Origin: CAWAND01 sp963727915 | GTDB taxonomy: Bacteria > Chloroflexota > Anaerolineae > Anaerolineales > E44-bin32 | Length of the DNA: 64,000 nt | Assembly: GCA_963727915.1 (NCBI GenBank) | Contig: CAVSID010000002.1 | Span: 248,001-312,000, forward strand | Reading direction: 5' to 3' | In this document: piece by piece, positions 54,687 to 64,000 of the stretch | Layout of the letters: each line of letters starts with the position of its first letter | How positions within the stretch are numbered: the stretch's first letter is position 1 | Made by a program: the position numbers and the translations under genes | The notes under the pieces: model-generated | Told to the model about the DNA's origin: nothing | Seen by the model: only the letters and a program-made list of their open reading frames with translations | The model's database searches: none

Positions 54687-55952
54687 TCAGGCCAGGCGCT
54701 TCGCTAATTCGTCGGCGAGGGTTGCCTGCGGAAGGGTGGCTTGCTCACCAGATCGCATGTCTTTGAGGGTAATGCTGCCGGCGGCGTCCTCCTCAGGCCC
54801 CAGAATGGCCACCAAAGGAATCCCGTAGCGGTCCGCATACTTGAGCTGCTTGCCCATCCGGGCGCTCTCTGGATACCATTCGACCCGAAACCCTCCGCGC
54901 CGAAGCGTGTTGGCCAGGGCCAGACTCTTGGCCTCAAGAGTTTCGTCGAAATTCGTGACCAGGACATGGGCCGGTGCCGGGTTGAGGCTGGGGGTAGCGC
55001 CGGCCGCCTCGAGAACCAATCCGACAACGACGTCTCCCATAGCGAAGCCCGTCGCCGGTACCGAGTCCCCGCCGACGTCTGCGACCAGGTTATCGTAGCG
55101 CCCGCCACCCAGAATGGCGCGCTGCTCCCCTTTGGTGTCACGGGCTTCAAAGACGATGCCAGTGTAGTAATCCAGTCCCCGGATGATGCCTGGGTCAAAG
55201 CGCAAATAGCCGCGGCTGCCGAGAGACCTGGAGGCCTCGAAGAATGCCGCCAGGTCGTCGGATTTTTGCCAGGCCTCCACGTCTTCAAGCATGGCGTGGA
55301 TGCCCGAGAGGAGCTCGTCCTCAACACCATTCTCTTTCGCATAGGCGTCCCATGCCGCCGGCGACATCCGTTCGCGGCGGTCGATCAAGGGGTAGAGGTC
55401 AGGGCGGCGCTCCATTGGGACTCCCAATTCGGCTAGCTGTTGGTCCACCAACTGCCGGCTGTTGACCAGGATCTGTACGTGCTCGGGTGAGAGGCCGATC
55501 GTGTCGAAGAAGGATGCAGCCACGCCGGCGAGTTCCGCGTCGACGGCGGGTGTATCCACGCCCAACAGGTCGATGTTCCACTGGAAGAACTCGCGAGTGC
55601 GCCCTTTTTGGGGCTTCTCGTAGCGCCAGCAAGGTCCAAACGACCACCAGCGTATCGGAGAAGGAAGTGTCTTGACCCGGGCGGCTATCATGCGCGCCAG
55701 ACTGGGGGTGAGCTCGGGGCGGAGGGTGAGCATCTCGCCGCCGCGATCAGGGAAGACGAAGGACTGCTCCTTGACGAGCTCCTCGCCAGATTTGGCTGCG
55801 TACAACGCCAGGTGCTCAAGAAATGGCGCGTCGTACTCCTGGTAGCCGAAGCTGGAGGAAACCTGGCGAATTCGGTCGTAGAGCCAGGTACGAAATGCCA
55901 TCTGCTCGGGATAGAAATCGCGTGTGCCTTTGACGGCCTGAATGTCGGACAT
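54687..55952 (-). CDS. hisS: Histidyl-tRNA synthetase
   Basis: 421-residue class II synthetase, frame intact. Motif 1 region AVKGTRDFYPEQMAFRTWLYDRIRQV, motif 2 RWWSFGPCWRYEKPQKGRTREFFQWNIDLLG, the histidine-binding GLDYYTGIVFEA and motif 3 VPATGFAMGDVVVGLVL are clear; the C-terminal anticodon-binding domain ends ATLADELAKRL. A minus-strand TATAAT at 56008-56013 gives a leader of about 50 bases. The cognate tRNA-His follows on the same strand. Confidence 0.96.
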   Translation of the reverse strand: MSDIQAVKGTRDFYPEQMAFRTWLYDRIRQVSSSFGYQEYDAPFLEHLALYAAKSGEELVKEQSFVFPDRGGEMLTLRPELTPSLARMIAARVKTLPSPIRWWSFGPCWRYEKPQKGRTREFFQWNIDLLGVDTPAVDAELAGVAASFFDTIGLSPEHVQILVNSRQLVDQQLAELGVPMERRPDLYPLIDRRERMSPAAWDAYAKENGVEDELLSGIHAMLEDVEAWQKSDDLAAFFEASRSLGSRGYLRFDPGIIRGLDYYTGIVFEARDTKGEQRAILGGGRYDNLVADVGGDSVPATGFAMGDVVVGLVLEAAGATPSLNPAPAHVLVTNFDETLEAKSLALANTLRRGGFRVEWYPESARMGKQLKYADRYGIPLVAILGPEEDAAGSITLKDMRSGEQATLPQATLADELAKRLA

Positions 55953-56397
55953 CGTCCCTCTGGGTGAAGCGCTTGTGCTCGGCGAGCGGAAGGCAGTTCG
56001 GCAGTCGATTATAGCATGTGGGCCGGGGCCACCGATTGGCGGGCAACTGCCCTCGGCAGGGAGCCAGCCGGGAGGTTGAGTTTTCGCTCAGCGTTTCTGA
56101 TCTGAGGGCGTCGATAGCAGGGAACATCGCTGAGGCAGGGGAATGCGGGCCGTGGTTGCTCGTGGGATCGGTCAGGCGAAGGAGGTGCTGCTCGGCCAGG
56201 ACGCCAGCGTTCTCACTTGACGGGGGGCCAGGACAGTTACCCGCATGACTTAGCCGTGCGGAAGATTGTCCGGGAAGGGCGTCCTGACTTCGGCGATTGA
56301 CCACTCGTCGACACATCGTCTTCCCAGATATCGAAGATTAGGAGCATGGTATCCTAAGCCTCGCCCGTTGGCGATCTGATCTCCTTTCCCTCGTTCG
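55953..56397. other. Divergent intergenic region
   Basis: About 445 bases between hisS (-) and the transporter module (+). TATAAT at 56008-56013 on the minus strand serves hisS. No credible gene, T-box leader or long repeat was recognised. Confidence 0.5.
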
Positions 56398-57974
56398 GTG
56401 CTTCGAGGACTTAACTTGCCTCTGCTGCCTTCTGCTCTGTTGCTCGCGTTTGGCCTTCTGGTCTGGCTTGTTCGGCACCGTCGCGGAGCGCGTAGTGTGG
56501 GCGGTGTCCGTGACGGGCCAGTGGCTGGTCTGGCTGGCGCTGCTCGGCATCCATCGTTTCGTTCCCGATCAATTGCGCATTTCTGTCTGGCGGCCGGCGG
56601 AACTTTTCCGCACGCCACTTGTACTTTCCTTGGATCCAACTGGCTGGACCATGGCATTTGTGATCGCCACGATCCTGCTGGCCATAGGGTTGACCTCGTC
56701 AGCCAGAACCGGCAGCGCAACCCCAGCCACCCGGGCCTTCCTATCGATCTACGGGGCGCTGAGCATGGCGGCGGTCATTGCTGGCAACTTGCTCACATTG
56801 GCAGTGATTTGGGCGATGATTGAGGTTGTCGCCTTCGCGACAAGCCTGGTGTTGGTTGGGCAGCGAGAGATCATCCCCGCGAAGTCCTCCGCCTGGCCGT
56901 TCAGGGGACCAGCGTCATGCTTCTCTTGGGGGCTGCCGTCCTGCTTGGGACCGGTGGAGTCCCTGGCTCCCCGGGATTGGCATCGTGGGGGTTTGTCTTG
57001 GGGTTTGCCTCCGCGTTCATTCGGTGGGGGCTTATTCCTGCGCATTATCCTCTCCCTGGTCTACCCGGGATCCGCCGTGGCTTAGGGACTTGTCTTCGTC
57101 TGCTCCCGATCGCCATGGGCATGGTCCTGGTTACTCGGCTTCTCCACGATCAACCTCCTCCCGAGATTATGTTGGGTCTGGCGTGGCTGGGCGGTCTGAT
57201 GGCCCTGGTGGGTGGGGTCGGCTGGGCCTTCCACGGGGATCCTGTTGAAAGCCGGCCGATGCTCATGCTCGGATTGGCTGGCATGACCATCTGCGCAGGT
57301 GGTCTTTCTCCCGCCGGCGCGGCCGAATCGTATCTCTCTGGGAGGCTCTGCATCGATCGTGCTGATCGGCGGTATGGTGTCCTTGGCTGAAGCCCATGAG
57401 CCCTGGCAAAGGTGGTGGGTGCTTCTGGCGGCATGCATGCTCATAGGGGCACCCTTCACCCCTGGTCAACATGTCCTCCAGGCCATGATCGGGGGAGGAC
57501 AGTTCGGCCGGGCGCTGGCCGGCGGATTGGGGATTATGGGAGCTGTATTCTTGACCCTGGGTATCGTTAGGCAGGCCGATATTGCTCCGGTGCCATGGCC
57601 CAGTGGGGAAGATTTGGTCCGCCTTTCGTACGTAGTAGGCGTCATGGCGATAGTCGTGGCGGGCATCGTCATTTCGATGGCCAGTTCGGTCATTCCCAGC
57701 GCACGATCGATTGGCGTGTTCCTAGCGATGTCGGGCGCCACTGCTGTAGCGTATTATGGGTTCCTTCGAGGAGAGGGAGGCTGCCGAGCGATTCGCGCTG
57801 GGCGTGGCGAAGCCGATCTCCCGCTTGGCCCCGCGGCGTGACCTTTCGTGGTTCATTACCGAGCCGTTGAATGCTCTGTCCTGGCTCGGAGACCTGATCC
57901 AGGGAGATGCAGGGTTGCTCTGGATACTCTTCCTTCTCCTGGTGTTTGCCGCAATCGTGGGAAGTGGATCGTGA
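56398..57974 (+). CDS. NuoL/NuoM-like proton-conducting membrane protein (multiple frameshifts)
   Basis: Large hydrophobic protein of about 520 residues spread over four frames (shifts near 56490, 56880, 57315 and 57760). It belongs to the complex I/Mrp antiporter superfamily: WAMIEVVAFATSLVLV has the TM5 Glu, and SAFIRWGLIPAHYPLPG matches the TM7 [K/R]-x-G-x-x-P-x-H-x-x-LP motif, with Arg where NuoL has Lys. Later helices include TPGQHVLQAMIGGGQF. The C-terminal part (57756-57974) could be a separate small frame. Its GTG start at 56398 is tentative. No other complex I subunits are adjacent. Confidence 0.65.
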
Positions 57975-58591
57975 ACGCTGCGCTGACGGTGTATGCGCCG
58001 TGGGCGGTGATTGGGGTGGCCATAAGCGGGGCGATGCTTGTGGTCCTGAACGGGCACCGGTTGCTTGCGGCCGCGCTGGCCGTCCAGTATGTGCTCGCGG
58101 GCTTGTTGGTCGCAGGTTCGCTTGGCGTGGGTGTCGCTGGGGTGCAGATCTTGGGCGGACTGCTGGCGACGACTATTGTCTGGCTGACCTGGGAAAGCGC
58201 CGACCGTGCCGGGGGGCCCGCATCATCTGAAAACGATCTCATGTCGGTGCGTTCGTTCCGTTGGGTCGCGGTCTTTCTGGTCTTGTTCGCTGCGTGGGGG
58301 TTGGGGCGCCGTGATTGGATGGGGCTCCCCGGCTTATCGCGGACGGGGACTCTTGGGGCAAGCTTCTTGATGCTGTTAGGGCTCCTTCAGGCCAGCCTCT
58401 ATCGGGTTCCGATGCGTGTCATTTTGGGACTGCTGACGGTGCTCTCGGGTTTCGGAATAGCCTATGGCGCCGTTGAATCGTCCCTGGCGGTTTTCGCTCT
58501 TCTGATCGTTGTCCTGCTTGGTTTGGCCCTTGCAGGAAGTTATCTAACCATTCTTCAAACGGGAGACGCAGAGGGGGGAATTGACCGGTGA
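57971..58591 (+). CDS. Small polytopic membrane protein of the transporter module
   Basis: 206 residues, about six hydrophobic helices, frame intact. The GTG at 57971 overlaps the preceding TGA, and its own TGA overlaps the next GTG, so three genes are tightly coupled. Segments include VIGVAISGAMLVVLNGHRLLAAALAVQYVLAGLLVAG and VFALLIVVLLGLALAGSYLTIL. The pattern loosely recalls NuoK/MrpC plus NuoJ-like helices, but I cannot assign it. It probably forms a complex with its neighbours. Confidence 0.6.
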   Translation: MNAALTVYAPWAVIGVAISGAMLVVLNGHRLLAAALAVQYVLAGLLVAGSLGVGVAGVQILGGLLATTIVWLTWESADRAGGPASSENDLMSVRSFRWVAVFLVLFAAWGLGRRDWMGLPGLSRTGTLGASFLMLLGLLQASLYRVPMRVILGLLTVLSGFGIAYGAVESSLAVFALLIVVLLGLALAGSYLTILQTGDAEGGIDR

Positions 58592-59986
58592 GCGCTCCCC
58601 TCGTAATTGGGCTCACCAGCCTTGTCGTGTTTGCCCTTGGTATCGGGTTGAGGCGGCGGCCAGCTAGCATCTTCGATCGTCACGGCCGTGGGCGCCCTGG
58701 CGCTAGCCCTGTTCGCTTTGCGTGTGCCTCTAGATCAACCGATCGAACTCTTCGGGATCGCTTTGAAGGTCGGCGGATCGTTTCAGCTCTTGGGCCGCTC
58801 CTTGGCGCTCTCGGCCAGCAACCGCGCCGTGGTTGGGTTTCTCTATGTAGCTGCGAGCTTTGTGTTCGGGGCCGGCTGGGCTGCGAGGCCTGGCGCGTAC
58901 TTCTTTCCGGCAGGCATAGTTTTCGTGGGGGCCGTTGTCGCAGCCCTCATGATCAGCCCGTTCCTCTATGCGGCGGCGTTTCTTGAGATAGCTGCCCTGG
59001 CGGGCGTCCTTCTTATCTCCCCCCCAGAACGTCCAGCGATCCGTGGAAGCGAGCGCTTACTGGTCTTTTACACGTTCGCCATGCTGGCGATCTTGGTGAC
59101 CGGCTGGATGCTCCCATCGGTTGGGGTGACCCGCGCGACCCCGGAGTTGGCTGCCAGGGCGATCCGTCTTCTGGCATTGGGTTTCGCCGTTCTGATGCTC
59201 GTCCCTCCCTTTCACATCTGGCTGCTGGACGCCTTTGAATTGGCAAGCCCTTATGCCGTCATACTGCTGGTGGCTGTGCTCCAGAGTGCCGGGCTGTTCT
59301 TCATGCTGCGGTTTCTCGATAACTACGATTGGCTTCGGACGGACGCCGGACTGATGACGAACATTCGAGTGGTAGGGACGGCGCTGATCGTGATCGGCGG
59401 ACTGTTAGCTCTGGCGGAGAGGTCGATGGTGAGATCGGTCGTTTACGTCCTCATGGGAGACCTGGGCGTGACTCTGGTTGCGATAAGCCTTAACACACCG
59501 GTGGGCTATCAATTGGCGCTCGGCTTGTCGGCCGTTAGGGTGATCAGCATGGCCGTTTGGGGGTTGGGTGTCTCCGTCCTGCAGGTCCGGACGGCAGGCG
59601 GCTCGACCTCCTTCCTGCTGGGGGAAGGCCTCAACGAGCCCTTGGCAACAGCGGCCGCCTTGGTGGGGTTGGCCTCACTCAGCGGCTTGCCGATGACCGC
59701 CGGCTTTCCTGCCCGTTGGGGTGTTATGACGGCCCTGGTGGGAGGGGCACCATCGGTGGCGCTGCTAGTGGCGGGCTCGATCATGGCGAATGGCCTCACC
59801 TGCGTCAAATGGCTGAGGCGGGCCTTGGCGCCGTACACGAACTACAAATCGCCGTCCAGATCCCGGGGAGAGTTCGCGTTTCTCGGGTTGGGAATTGCCC
59901 TGTGCTTGTCCCTCGGTCTGTTCCCCCAGCTGATCTTCCCTTGGGTGGTCCAGACCCTTAACGGACTTAAGAACCTCCTTCTCTAA
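58588..59986 (+). CDS. NuoN/NuoM-like proton-conducting membrane protein (one frameshift)
   Basis: About 465 residues when joined across a shift near 58670. Proton-conducting transporter family: AAFLEIAALAGVLLI has the TM5 Glu, and VPPFHIWLLDAFELASP is the TM7-8 loop motif. The Lys that normally precedes VPxHxWL is missing (FAVLMLVPPFHIWL). Further helices include GLSAVRVISMAVWGLGV and ALVGLASLSGLPMTAGFPARWG, which recalls the NuoN GLPxxxGFxxK motif with Arg for Lys. Coupled to the small protein before it. The role in ion transport is inferred. Confidence 0.7.
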
Positions 59987-60057
59987 TGTGGATTCGCTGA
60001 CAATCCAAAGCGTAGCCTACTGCTATACTGGGTCTGGCAGCGCAATGGAGGCGCCCG

Positions 60058-61230
60058 ATGGAAGCTGGTCAGATAGAAAAGAAGGTCACATGGCTCGACG
60101 AGCAGCGTCGGAAGGACGTCGAGAGCCTTGAGAAGATCGAAGACCGGATTGCGCGGCTCGAAGAGGAGTTGGCCTCCAAGAGCGAGCAGCTGAAATCCCT
60201 CTCTAGCGACGTAACGCGGCTGCTGGCCCTAACCACAAGGATCAACCAATTCGACGATAGCTTGCATAAGCATCGGCAGGAGATCACACGGCATTTGGAT
60301 GACCTCGATTCGAAGCGAGCTGAGCGTGACAAGCAGCTTGAGCAATTGCGCAAGAAGGACCAGGAGGACATTTCTCGCAGAATTGAAGCGCTTGATGCCG
60401 GTTACAAGGGGTTGGCTGGCACCGAGCAAGCGATCGAGGCGCGCAAGGATGAAGAGGCCCGACTCTCCCGAGAGATAGACGGCCTTACGAAGAAGATGGA
60501 CGATCTGGCGACCAGTGCTCAAGATAGCGTGCGGGCGTTGACGGCAGCTGAGGACTCGCGGAAGCTGGAGGGCAAGCGCGTGACGGACCTCCAGGGCGAA
60601 ACGTCCGAACTGCGCCGCAAGATCGACGCCTCGCAGGGCTCGCTGGATGCGGTCGATGATCGGATCCGGCGACTGGAGACTCGTGTCGGCGAGTTGGCGA
60701 CCGGCGAAAGTGAGCGTCGAGAGTCCCTAACGGCTTGGACGGAGAATCAAGAGCGCAAACTGGTGGATTTCGAGCGAATTTGGCGTGAGTGGGAGGACCG
60801 CTTCGAGCGTTTTGAGGCCCAGGCCAAGGAGCTCGATGAGCGGATGAAAACCTACGAAGAAACGTACCGAGGTATCAAGCAGCTGCACAAGGAGTTGGAG
60901 GGGGTCATCGAGCGGCTCGATCGCCGCATCAACGAGATTACCGAGATGCAGAGGCTGGCCGAAGATCGGACCAAACAAGAGTGGTCCGGATTCCGGGCCG
61001 ACGATCAGAAGCGCTGGAATACCTACAAGCTGACCAACGACGAGCAATGGCGTGAGTACTCCCGGCAGCACGAAAAGATCGCCAAACAGCTCGACAGCCT
61101 TCAATCGGGTCTTGCCGACACCATCGCCGGCATTGAGACTCTCGCGGTGACCCAACAAAGCCAGGTCATGGACCTGCTCGGGGTGGTCCGGAATTGGGCT
61201 GACAAATTGGAGACCAAAGCCGGCGGGTGA
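60058..61230 (+). CDS. Long coiled-coil protein of unknown function
   Basis: 390 residues, almost entirely helical coiled coil, with no membrane segment or catalytic motif; frame intact. Runs such as DRIARLEEELASKSEQLKSL and WLDEQRRKDVESLEKI have clear heptads. The central part is rich in Trp, Arg and Glu (WREWEDRFERFEAQAKELDERMKTYEE). GGAGGCG precedes the ATG and a TATACT lies at 60024-60029. It is followed by selB after 66 bases on the same strand. A structural or scaffold role is only a guess. Confidence 0.75.
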   Translation: MEAGQIEKKVTWLDEQRRKDVESLEKIEDRIARLEEELASKSEQLKSLSSDVTRLLALTTRINQFDDSLHKHRQEITRHLDDLDSKRAERDKQLEQLRKKDQEDISRRIEALDAGYKGLAGTEQAIEARKDEEARLSREIDGLTKKMDDLATSAQDSVRALTAAEDSRKLEGKRVTDLQGETSELRRKIDASQGSLDAVDDRIRRLETRVGELATGESERRESLTAWTENQERKLVDFERIWREWEDRFERFEAQAKELDERMKTYEETYRGIKQLHKELEGVIERLDRRINEITEMQRLAEDRTKQEWSGFRADDQKRWNTYKLTNDEQWREYSRQHEKIAKQLDSLQSGLADTIAGIETLAVTQQSQVMDLLGVVRNWADKLETKAGG

Positions 61231-61296
61231 TGGCGCCATGATTTCCCCTGTTCATCCCCTTTGTTGCGAAGCTCCTCCACCTGAGCAGACCTGACG

Positions 61297-63195
61297 ATGC
61301 GCGTTGTGGGCACCGCCGGACATGTCGATCACGGCAAATCAACCCTGGTTCGGGCGCTTACCGGTATAAACCCCGATCGTCTGCGCGAAGAGCAAGAGCG
61401 CCAAATGACGATCGATTTGGGTTTCGCCTGGCTTGACCTCCCTAGCGGACAGACCATCGGTATCGTCGATGTCCCCGGTCATATCGATTTCATCGAGAAC
61501 ATGCTCGCCGGCGTCGGCGGGATCGATGCTGCCATCCTGGTCGTCGCGGCCGATGAAGGTGTCATGCCGCAGACAAGAGAGCATGTCGATATCCTTGAGC
61601 TGTTGGGCATCAGCAAAGGCGTGGTCGCGCTTGCGAAGGTCGATGCGGTCGATGACGCTGATTGGCTCGATCTTGTAGAAGAAGAAGTGGGCAACTTGCT
61701 GAATGGCACCGTGCTCGAAGATGCGCCTATCGTCCGGGTCTCGGCCAAGACAGGAGAAGGGCTGGAGTCCTTCACGAAGGCGCTTGATCGAGTCGTCGCG
61801 GCTTCACCCGCACGATTGGATCTGGGGAGGCCCCGGCTTTCCGTGGATCGGAGCTTCACCGTGGCGGGTTTCGGTACCGTCGTGACCGGCACGTTGTTAG
61901 ATGGGGCGTTCTCAGTAGGGGACGAGGTGGAAGTCGTTCCATCGGGACTCAAGGGACGGATCCGCGGGTTGCAGACTCATCACACGCCACTTAAGCAGGC
62001 TCAGCCGGGCAGTCGGGTGGCGATCAATCTGACGGGAATCGAGGTCGATGCACTCAGACGAGGTGATGCGATTATTCATCCTGGCACGATCCCGCCTTCA
62101 AGCCTCCTGGATGTTCACGTGCGCCAACTGTCGAGTGCCCCCGGCCGTCTGAAGCACAATGAAGAAGTCAAACTCTTTTTGGGCGCGGCACAGCGGGTGG
62201 GAAAGATTCGAATTCTCGGCCCGACCAGATCAATATCTCCAGGAGAGGAGGGCTGGCTCCAGGTCGTGCTGAACGAACCGCTGGCTGCCGCCAAGGGGGA
62301 TAGGTATATCTTGCGGCGTCCATCGCCCCCCGGCACGCTGGGGGGTGGGCGAATTGTCGACCCTCGCCCTGGGCTGCGGCACCGTTTGAAAGACGTGGAG
62401 GTGGTCCAGAACCTGGCGGTGGCGCTCAAGGGCAGCCCAGAAGAGCAGCTGTTGGCGGCTATCGCCAGGTTAGGATCGTCCCCAGCCAAGGAAGCAGCCG
62501 TCGCCTCCGGACTGGGCATCCCCGAAACACTGGCGGCAGCGGAAGCGCTGGCCGGCGAAGGCAAAATACGACCTCTCTCCCCCGGTTCGATCTCCCCTTC
62601 GACCCGCGTCGTAGGCGCCGGGGTCTGGCAGGGGTGGTCCCGACGATTGTTGGATATCGTGGATGCCTTCCATGCAGAACAGCCCATGCGAAGCGGGATT
62701 CCACAGGAGGAAGTCAAGAACCGCTTGGGGTTGGACCAAGAAGTCTTCGGCGCTTTGGTCCAAGATCTGGTGGCGGGAGGTGAGCTCGAACACCATCCGC
62801 CTGAACTTCGGGCCCCTGGGTTCAGGGTTGAATTGAGTGCTGATCAGCAGGAGCAGGCCGATCGATTGTTGGATGCGTTTCGGTCTGCCCCGGCACCGCC
62901 ATCAATGAAAGAGGCCGTGGAAATGGCCGGGCAAGACATCGTTCGGCATCTAATTAACGATGGGAAACTGGTCGCATTGTCCCGCGACGTCCTTCTTGAG
63001 AGCTCGATGTATGATCGCTGGCTGGCAAAATCTTTGGAGGTTCTTAGAGAGGGGGAAACACTGACGGTCGCTCAGGTCAGGGATAAGTTCAGCAGTTCGA
63101 GGAAGTACGTTTTGGCATTCATGGAACACCTTGACGCCGAGGGGTTCACGCTTCGTGATGGCGACGTCCGGCGGATCAATCCAGCCCGAAGGTGA
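61297..63195 (+). CDS. selB: Selenocysteine-specific elongation factor SelB
   Basis: 632 residues, frame intact. Carries selenocysteinyl-tRNA to the ribosome at UGA codons next to a SECIS hairpin. GTPase motifs are GHVDHGKST (8-16), RQMTIDLGFAWLDL (switch I), DVPGHIDFIENM and AKVD. Domain 2-3 segments (RSFTVAGFGTVVTGTLLDG; GSRVAINLTGIEVDALRRGD) are SelB-like rather than EF-Tu-like. The C-terminal 250 residues form winged-helix repeats that bind SECIS RNA, ending KFSSSRKYVLAFMEHLDAEGFTLRDGD. No selA, selC or selD is in this window. It ends five bases before the convergent amidohydrolase gene. Confidence 0.94.
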   Translation: MRVVGTAGHVDHGKSTLVRALTGINPDRLREEQERQMTIDLGFAWLDLPSGQTIGIVDVPGHIDFIENMLAGVGGIDAAILVVAADEGVMPQTREHVDILELLGISKGVVALAKVDAVDDADWLDLVEEEVGNLLNGTVLEDAPIVRVSAKTGEGLESFTKALDRVVAASPARLDLGRPRLSVDRSFTVAGFGTVVTGTLLDGAFSVGDEVEVVPSGLKGRIRGLQTHHTPLKQAQPGSRVAINLTGIEVDALRRGDAIIHPGTIPPSSLLDVHVRQLSSAPGRLKHNEEVKLFLGAAQRVGKIRILGPTRSISPGEEGWLQVVLNEPLAAAKGDRYILRRPSPPGTLGGGRIVDPRPGLRHRLKDVEVVQNLAVALKGSPEEQLLAAIARLGSSPAKEAAVASGLGIPETLAAAEALAGEGKIRPLSPGSISPSTRVVGAGVWQGWSRRLLDIVDAFHAEQPMRSGIPQEEVKNRLGLDQEVFGALVQDLVAGGELEHHPPELRAPGFRVELSADQQEQADRLLDAFRSAPAPPSMKEAVEMAGQDIVRHLINDGKLVALSRDVLLESSMYDRWLAKSLEVLREGETLTVAQVRDKFSSSRKYVLAFMEHLDAEGFTLRDGDVRRINPARR

Positions 63196-63200
63196 CCAGG

Positions 63201-64000
63201 CTAGAACTCCCTCAACCTCCAGACGCCCCCTACCATCGTCCCCAAGCGATGCACGTCTAGCAGATTCTCAGGCGGAACAGCCATAGGGTCTTCTTGGACT
63301 ACGATCAAGTCGGCAAGCCTCCCCGGGAGAAGGCAACCGGCCAATAGCTCCTGGTAAGAGGCGAATGCGGGTCCGGAGGTGTAGGCGCGGATGGCATCCC
63401 AGACTGGGATCGTTTGCTCGGGATGCCAGGCCCCCATCTCTTGGCTCTGCGGCAAAGGGCCCCGCGTGGCGGCAGCATAAATGCCCAGGAACGGGTCGGG
63501 ACTGTCGACTGGGGCATCCGAGCCAAACGCTAGCTGGGTTCCCTGGTCAAGTTGCGTCTTCCAGGCGTACGCGTGGGCGACGCGCTTCCCCCAATACTTG
63601 TCTGCCATGGCCCGATCCGAAAGGGCATGGATGGGCTGCATGGAGGCGACGAGGTCGAGCGCTCCAAGCCTCCCCAGATCGTCAGGATGGAGGAGTTGGA
63701 CATGCTCGATTCTGTGTCGGCGGCGTGGCAGGTGCTCCTTCAGCTCGTGTTGCCTCAGGCCCTCAAAGGCGTTGAGCACGGCGTGGTTGGCGCGGTCGCC
63801 GATGGCGTGGACGGTCATCGCCAGGCCGCCGTCAGCGGCCGATGTGGCCAGGCTCAATAGCTCTTCCTCGTCCTTCAGGAGAATGCCGAGGTTGTCCGGT
63901 TCACCTTCATAAGGTTGGAGCATCGCGGCGGTATGTGGGCCCAGAGCACCATCGGCGAAGATCTTAATGTTTCCGATTCGAAGCCAGGGATCCCCAAAGC
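63201..64000 (-). CDS. Amidohydrolase (YtcJ/COG1574-like), 5' end cut by the window edge
   Basis: The frame enters from base 64000 without a start and ends at 63201; 266 residues are visible. Motifs of metal-dependent amidohydrolases are present: IKIFADGALGPHTA, MTVHAIGDRANHAVLNAFE, RHRIEHVQLLHPDDLGRL, and the metal Asp in LAFGSDAPVDSPDPFLGIYAA. The C-terminal small-domain part reads LLPGRLADLIVVQEDP. COG1574 members are annotated as exoenzyme or aryl-type amidohydrolases; the substrate is unknown. It is convergent with selB. Confidence 0.85.
   Translation of the reverse strand, partial: FGDPWLRIGNIKIFADGALGPHTAAMLQPYEGEPDNLGILLKDEEELLSLATSAADGGLAMTVHAIGDRANHAVLNAFEGLRQHELKEHLPRRRHRIEHVQLLHPDDLGRLGALDLVASMQPIHALSDRAMADKYWGKRVAHAYAWKTQLDQGTQLAFGSDAPVDSPDPFLGIYAAATRGPLPQSQEMGAWHPEQTIPVWDAIRAYTSGPAFASYQELLAGCLLPGRLADLIVVQEDPMAVPPENLLDVHRLGTMVGGVWRLREF

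Noticed and set aside
57756..57974. Separate small membrane protein gene at the end of the first transporter gene
   Set aside because: Its frame continues the large protein after a likely shift and ends in the stop that overlaps the next gene. Kept as the C-terminus, with uncertainty stated.

Overview
This window looks like chromosomal DNA of an uncultivated member of the Chloroflexota, most likely class Anaerolineae. The composition is GC-rich. Suggestive markers are a type I topoisomerase carrying an N-terminal DUF5679-type zinc ribbon, a mevalonate-pathway decarboxylase, orphan complex-I-like antiporter subunits, a YtxH protein paired with a small membrane protein, and a cellobiose phosphorylase locus. 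This placement is inferred from gene content, not from a marker tree. I see no phage, IS element, CRISPR array or rRNA.

Layout. 1-3.1 kb: edge of a lamin-tail lipoprotein gene, a DHH phosphoesterase, tRNA-Asp with its own promoter and terminator, and a fused tandem AdoMet-decarboxylase-like gene behind an attenuator-like leader. 3.4-18 kb (minus strand): a ten-gene sugar locus running from a LacI-family regulator through a binding protein, two ABC permeases, cellobiose phosphorylase, GH1 and GH3 glycosidases, xylose isomerase, a mutarotase-like protein and xylulokinase. It would import and degrade cello- and xylo-oligosaccharides. 18.5-25.8 kb (minus): a complete F1Fo ATP synthase operon in canonical order. 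26-34.9 kb: HAD phosphatase, OsmC, ThiI, DprA, mannose-1-phosphate guanylyltransferase, TopA and a two-TM protein. 34.9-43.4 kb: GreA, dGTPase, GMC oxidoreductase, NAD(P)HX repair enzyme, YtxH, L,D-transpeptidase and a BMP-like lipoprotein. 43.4-47.4 kb: cysteine desulfurase-MnmA-membrane protein operon, divergent from enolase. 47.4-53.9 kb: zinc-ribbon protein, RadC, an M23/TIM-barrel fusion, acylphosphatase, HEAT protein, RseP and a mevalonate decarboxylase. 54-56 kb: a hairpin-rich non-coding stretch, tRNA-His and its cognate HisS. 56.4-60 kb: a three-gene orphan proton-transporter module. 60-64 kb: coiled-coil protein, SelB and the edge of an amidohydrolase gene.

Sequence quality. About twenty conserved genes, including atpD, atpB, topA, thiI, dprA, xylA and cellobiose phosphorylase, are broken by single-base shifts. 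Where I could resolve them, most are one extra base in a short homopolymer. Neighbours such as xylB, atpA, atpG, eno, hisS and selB are intact. I read these as consensus errors, worst at 27-34 kb, and annotate each gene over its full inferred extent.

The points most worth a second look are the tandem SpeD fusion in which one half lacks the conserved Cys, the orphan NuoL/N-like module, the hairpin array next to tRNA-His/hisS, three CRP-like palindromes, and the DUF5679-topoisomerase fusion.
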